Assembly: GCA_910589085.1 (NCBI GenBank)
Contig: CAJUSG010000074.1
Coordinates: forward strand, 1-7,296
Length of the DNA stretch: 7,296 nucleotides
Source of the DNA: an uncultured Oscillospiraceae bacterium
Lineage (GTDB): Bacteria > Bacillota > Clostridia > Oscillospirales > Oscillospiraceae
Direction of reading: 5' to 3'
Positions 5,785 through 7,296 of this stretch are shown here, one piece after another. The notes beneath the pieces were generated by a model. It saw only the letters and a list, made by a program, of their open reading frames with translations. It was not told the DNA's origin and made no database searches. The position numbers were made by a program, and so were the translations under genes. Position 1 is the first letter of the stretch, and each line of letters opens with the position of its first letter.

Positions 5785-6951
5785 CACCCCCGCCTCGATG
5801 CCCTCCACCGTGAGGGGGAACATGGGGAACAGCCCTTCGATGGCGTCGTAGCTCTCGGTCCACTCGCCACCCCAGTCGGGGCGGTCGCCGGGGTTGAGCC
5901 AGACGGCGTGCCGGTACCGCTCCCTCAGACGGCGCAGGCAGTCCAGGCCGCTGGCGGGCTCCCCCTCCCGGGGGACGGGGAAGGGGTCGAATATTTCGTG
6001 GGGGGACATCTGGGCGTCCCCCGTGAAAATCAGCTTGTACTCCGGGGATAGGTTGGACAGCAGCCAGCTCACCGGGACCGCCCGGCTGGGGTTCAGGGTG
6101 GGGTCGGTGTACAGCCGGGTATAGGGGCAGTTGTGGAAGTAATAGATCTTCAGCTCCTTGAAATGGCCCGCCCTGGTCATCGCCTGAAACAGGGCGGAGC
6201 ACAGCTGGGCGTAGTGCTCCATGGAGCCGCCGGAGTCCATCAGCAAAATCACCTTCACCGTGTTCTGGCGGGGCTTTTTATAGCGCACCTTTAACATGCC
6301 GGCGCTGCTGGCCGTGTCCTGGATGGTGCCGTCCACGTCGAACTCGGTGGGGGGCAGGTCCACCAGGCTGGAGAACTGCCGCAGGCGGCGCAGAGCCACC
6401 TGGAGCTGCCGGGTGTCCAGGGTGTTGTCGTGCCGGAAGTCCCGGAAGCGCCGCTCCTCCGCCACACGGAAGGCCCGGCGGGCGGTGGACTGCCCGCCCA
6501 CCCGGATGCCCACTGGGGACAGGCCCATGTTGCCGAAGATAGACATGCCGTGGGTGCCCGCCCAGTAATTGCCGCAGTTGTGCTGCTCCCGCTGCTCTCG
6601 CTTCCGCTCCTGAAACAGCTCCTCGATCTCCAGAACGGACAGGGTCTCGTTCAGCTCGGCCTGCTGCTCGTCATAGGCCCCTGTGGGGGCGTTGGGCCGG
6701 TCCAGCCAGTCCAGCAGCTCCCGGGACACCTCCGGCTGAAAGGACACATCCCGGAAATAGTCCAGAAAGGCCCGGTCGAAGGCATCGAAATCCGCCTCGC
6801 TCTTCACCAGAAGACAGCGGCTCAGGTGATAGAAGCCGGTAAAGCTGGCCTCGTGGAGGTTTTTGTCCAGTGCCTCCATCAACGCCATCCACTCGGTGAG
6901 GGAGACACGCAGGCCATTGCGCCGCAGGAGGTAGAGAAAATCCTCAAACAT
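5764..6951 (-). CDS. VWA domain-containing protein (CoxE/COG3825-like), partner of MoxR ATPase
   Basis: A 395-aa cytosolic protein with no signal peptide or membrane segment. The N-terminal half (about 1-220) is helical and charged and starts with MFEDFLYLLRRNGL.VSLTEW, typical of this family. The C-terminal half (about 230-390) is a von Willebrand A domain: the MIDAS motif reads DSGGSM (239-244), followed by YFHNCPY (271-277) and FTGDAQMSPHEI (309-320) with a likely third metal ligand Asp312. The middle of the MIDAS DxSxS is Gly (DxGxS), which I recall as normal in this family rather than a defect. Such proteins pair with MoxR AAA+ ATPases, the VWA part serving as a metal-dependent adaptor that presents a client for remodelling, as in CoxD/CoxE or RavA/ViaA. 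The ATPase gene ends 3 bp upstream, so the two are almost certainly translationally coupled; the ribosome binding site (GGTGAG, very close to the ATG) is weak. The client is unknown. Confidence 0.9.
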   Translation of the reverse strand: MFEDFLYLLRRNGLRVSLTEWMALMEALDKNLHEASFTGFYHLSRCLLVKSEADFDAFDRAFLDYFRDVSFQPEVSRELLDWLDRPNAPTGAYDEQQAELNETLSVLEIEELFQERKREQREQHNCGNYWAGTHGMSIFGNMGLSPVGIRVGGQSTARRAFRVAEERRFRDFRHDNTLDTRQLQVALRRLRQFSSLVDLPPTEFDVDGTIQDTASSAGMLKVRYKKPRQNTVKVILLMDSGGSMEHYAQLCSALFQAMTRAGHFKELKIYYFHNCPYTRLYTDPTLNPSRAVPVSWLLSNLSPEYKLIFTGDAQMSPHEIFDPFPVPREGEPASGLDCLRRLRERYRHAVWLNPGDRPDWGGEWTESYDAIEGLFPMFPLTVEGIEAGVKKLLAR

Positions 6952-6954
6952 GGC

Positions 6955-7296
6955 TCACCGCCAGCTGCGGCGCAGCATGTCGATGTCCTCGTTCTTCTTT
7001 AGCAGCACCCCCAGATAGGGCACCTCCTTGACAATGCGGCTGACATCCGTGCCGCCGTGCTGGAGCGCCTGGATCCAGTCGATGATCTCGCTGGTGGAGG
7101 GCTTTTTCTTGATCTGGGGCAGGTTCCGGATCTTGTAAAAGGCCTCCAGCACCTGGTCCAGGAGCTTCTCCCCGATGTCAGGGTAGTGGACCCGCACAAT
7201 GTCCGCCATCAGCTCCCTGTCCGGGAACTCGATATAGTGGAACACGCACCGGCGCAGAAAGGCGTCGGGCAGCTCCTTCTCCGCGTTGGAGGTGAT
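6955..7296 (-). CDS. MoxR-type AAA+ ATPase, C-terminal fragment (truncated by window edge)
   Basis: The open frame continues past the right edge of the window with no start visible, leaving 113 C-terminal residues. It begins at sensor 1 (ITSN, residues 1-4 of the fragment), followed by ELPDAFLRRC (8-17), which contains the probable arginine finger (Arg15/Arg16), then FHYIEFPD (19-26) and the small helical domain with KPSTSEIIDW (65-74), the sensor 2 region. These blocks are characteristic of the COG0714 MoxR family. Walker A and B lie outside the window. A GTG at 7245 is not the real start because strong family sequence precedes it. MoxR proteins work as hexameric ATP-driven chaperones with the VWA protein encoded immediately downstream, often in cofactor insertion or complex maturation. 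Confidence 0.93.
   Translation of the reverse strand: MTSNAEKELPDAFLRRCVFHYIEFPDRELMADIVRVHYPDIGEKLLDQVLEAFYKIRNLPQIKKKPSTSEIIDWIQALQHGGTDVSRIVKEVPYLGVLLKKNEDIDMLRRSWR

Noticed and set aside
6430..7002. A 190-codon plus-strand frame opposite the VWA and ATPase genes
   Set aside because: It is antisense to two recognisable genes, with no motifs and no convincing ribosome binding site.

Overview
The window is GC-rich (about two-thirds G+C by eye) and is filled almost end to end by six protein-coding genes, all on the minus strand. Strong GGAGG-type ribosome binding sites, a CBS-domain family II pyrophosphatase, an S-layer-homology (SLH) anchored glycoside hydrolase and a CutC homologue together suggest a GC-rich Firmicute. 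My best guess is a gut Oscillospiraceae-type clostridium (Flavonifractor/Oscillibacter/Lawsonibacter-like). That placement is inferred from gene content and base composition, not from a marker gene.

In the direction of transcription (high to low coordinates) there are three units. (1) 7296-5764: the C-terminal part of a MoxR-type AAA+ ATPase, cut by the window edge, followed 3 bp later by a CoxE/COG3825-like von Willebrand A (VWA) protein. A probable intrinsic terminator overlaps the VWA stop codon. (2) 5763-3861: a 181-bp intergenic region holds a near-consensus sigma-A promoter (TGGACA-17 bp-TATATT) and a structured leader of about 113 nt. These precede a manganese-dependent inorganic pyrophosphatase with a CBS-DRTGG-CBS insert, and a strong hairpin terminator follows it. 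(3) 3839-30: cutC, an SLH-GH5 endoglucanase and glpK. cutC and the GH5 gene overlap by 4 bp (GTGA), and 19 bp separate the GH5 gene from glpK. This looks like one cotranscribed unit, although no promoter of its own is obvious between the upstream terminator and the cutC ribosome binding site.

The MoxR/VWA pair is expected to act as a chaperone-like remodelling system on an unknown client. The pyrophosphatase removes PPi under adenine-nucleotide control. The third unit combines a putative metal-related or TIM-barrel protein of unclear function, a secreted cell-wall-bound beta-1,4-glucanase and cytosolic glycerol kinase, with no obvious single pathway. Bases 1-29, downstream of glpK, are too short to interpret. 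I see no tRNA, rRNA, CRISPR, transposon or prophage signal. The long opposite-strand reading frames are GC-rich shadows of conserved genes. Nothing here clearly amounts to an undescribed system; the most interesting points are the third gene cluster, the leader of the pyrophosphatase gene and the orphan MoxR/VWA pair.
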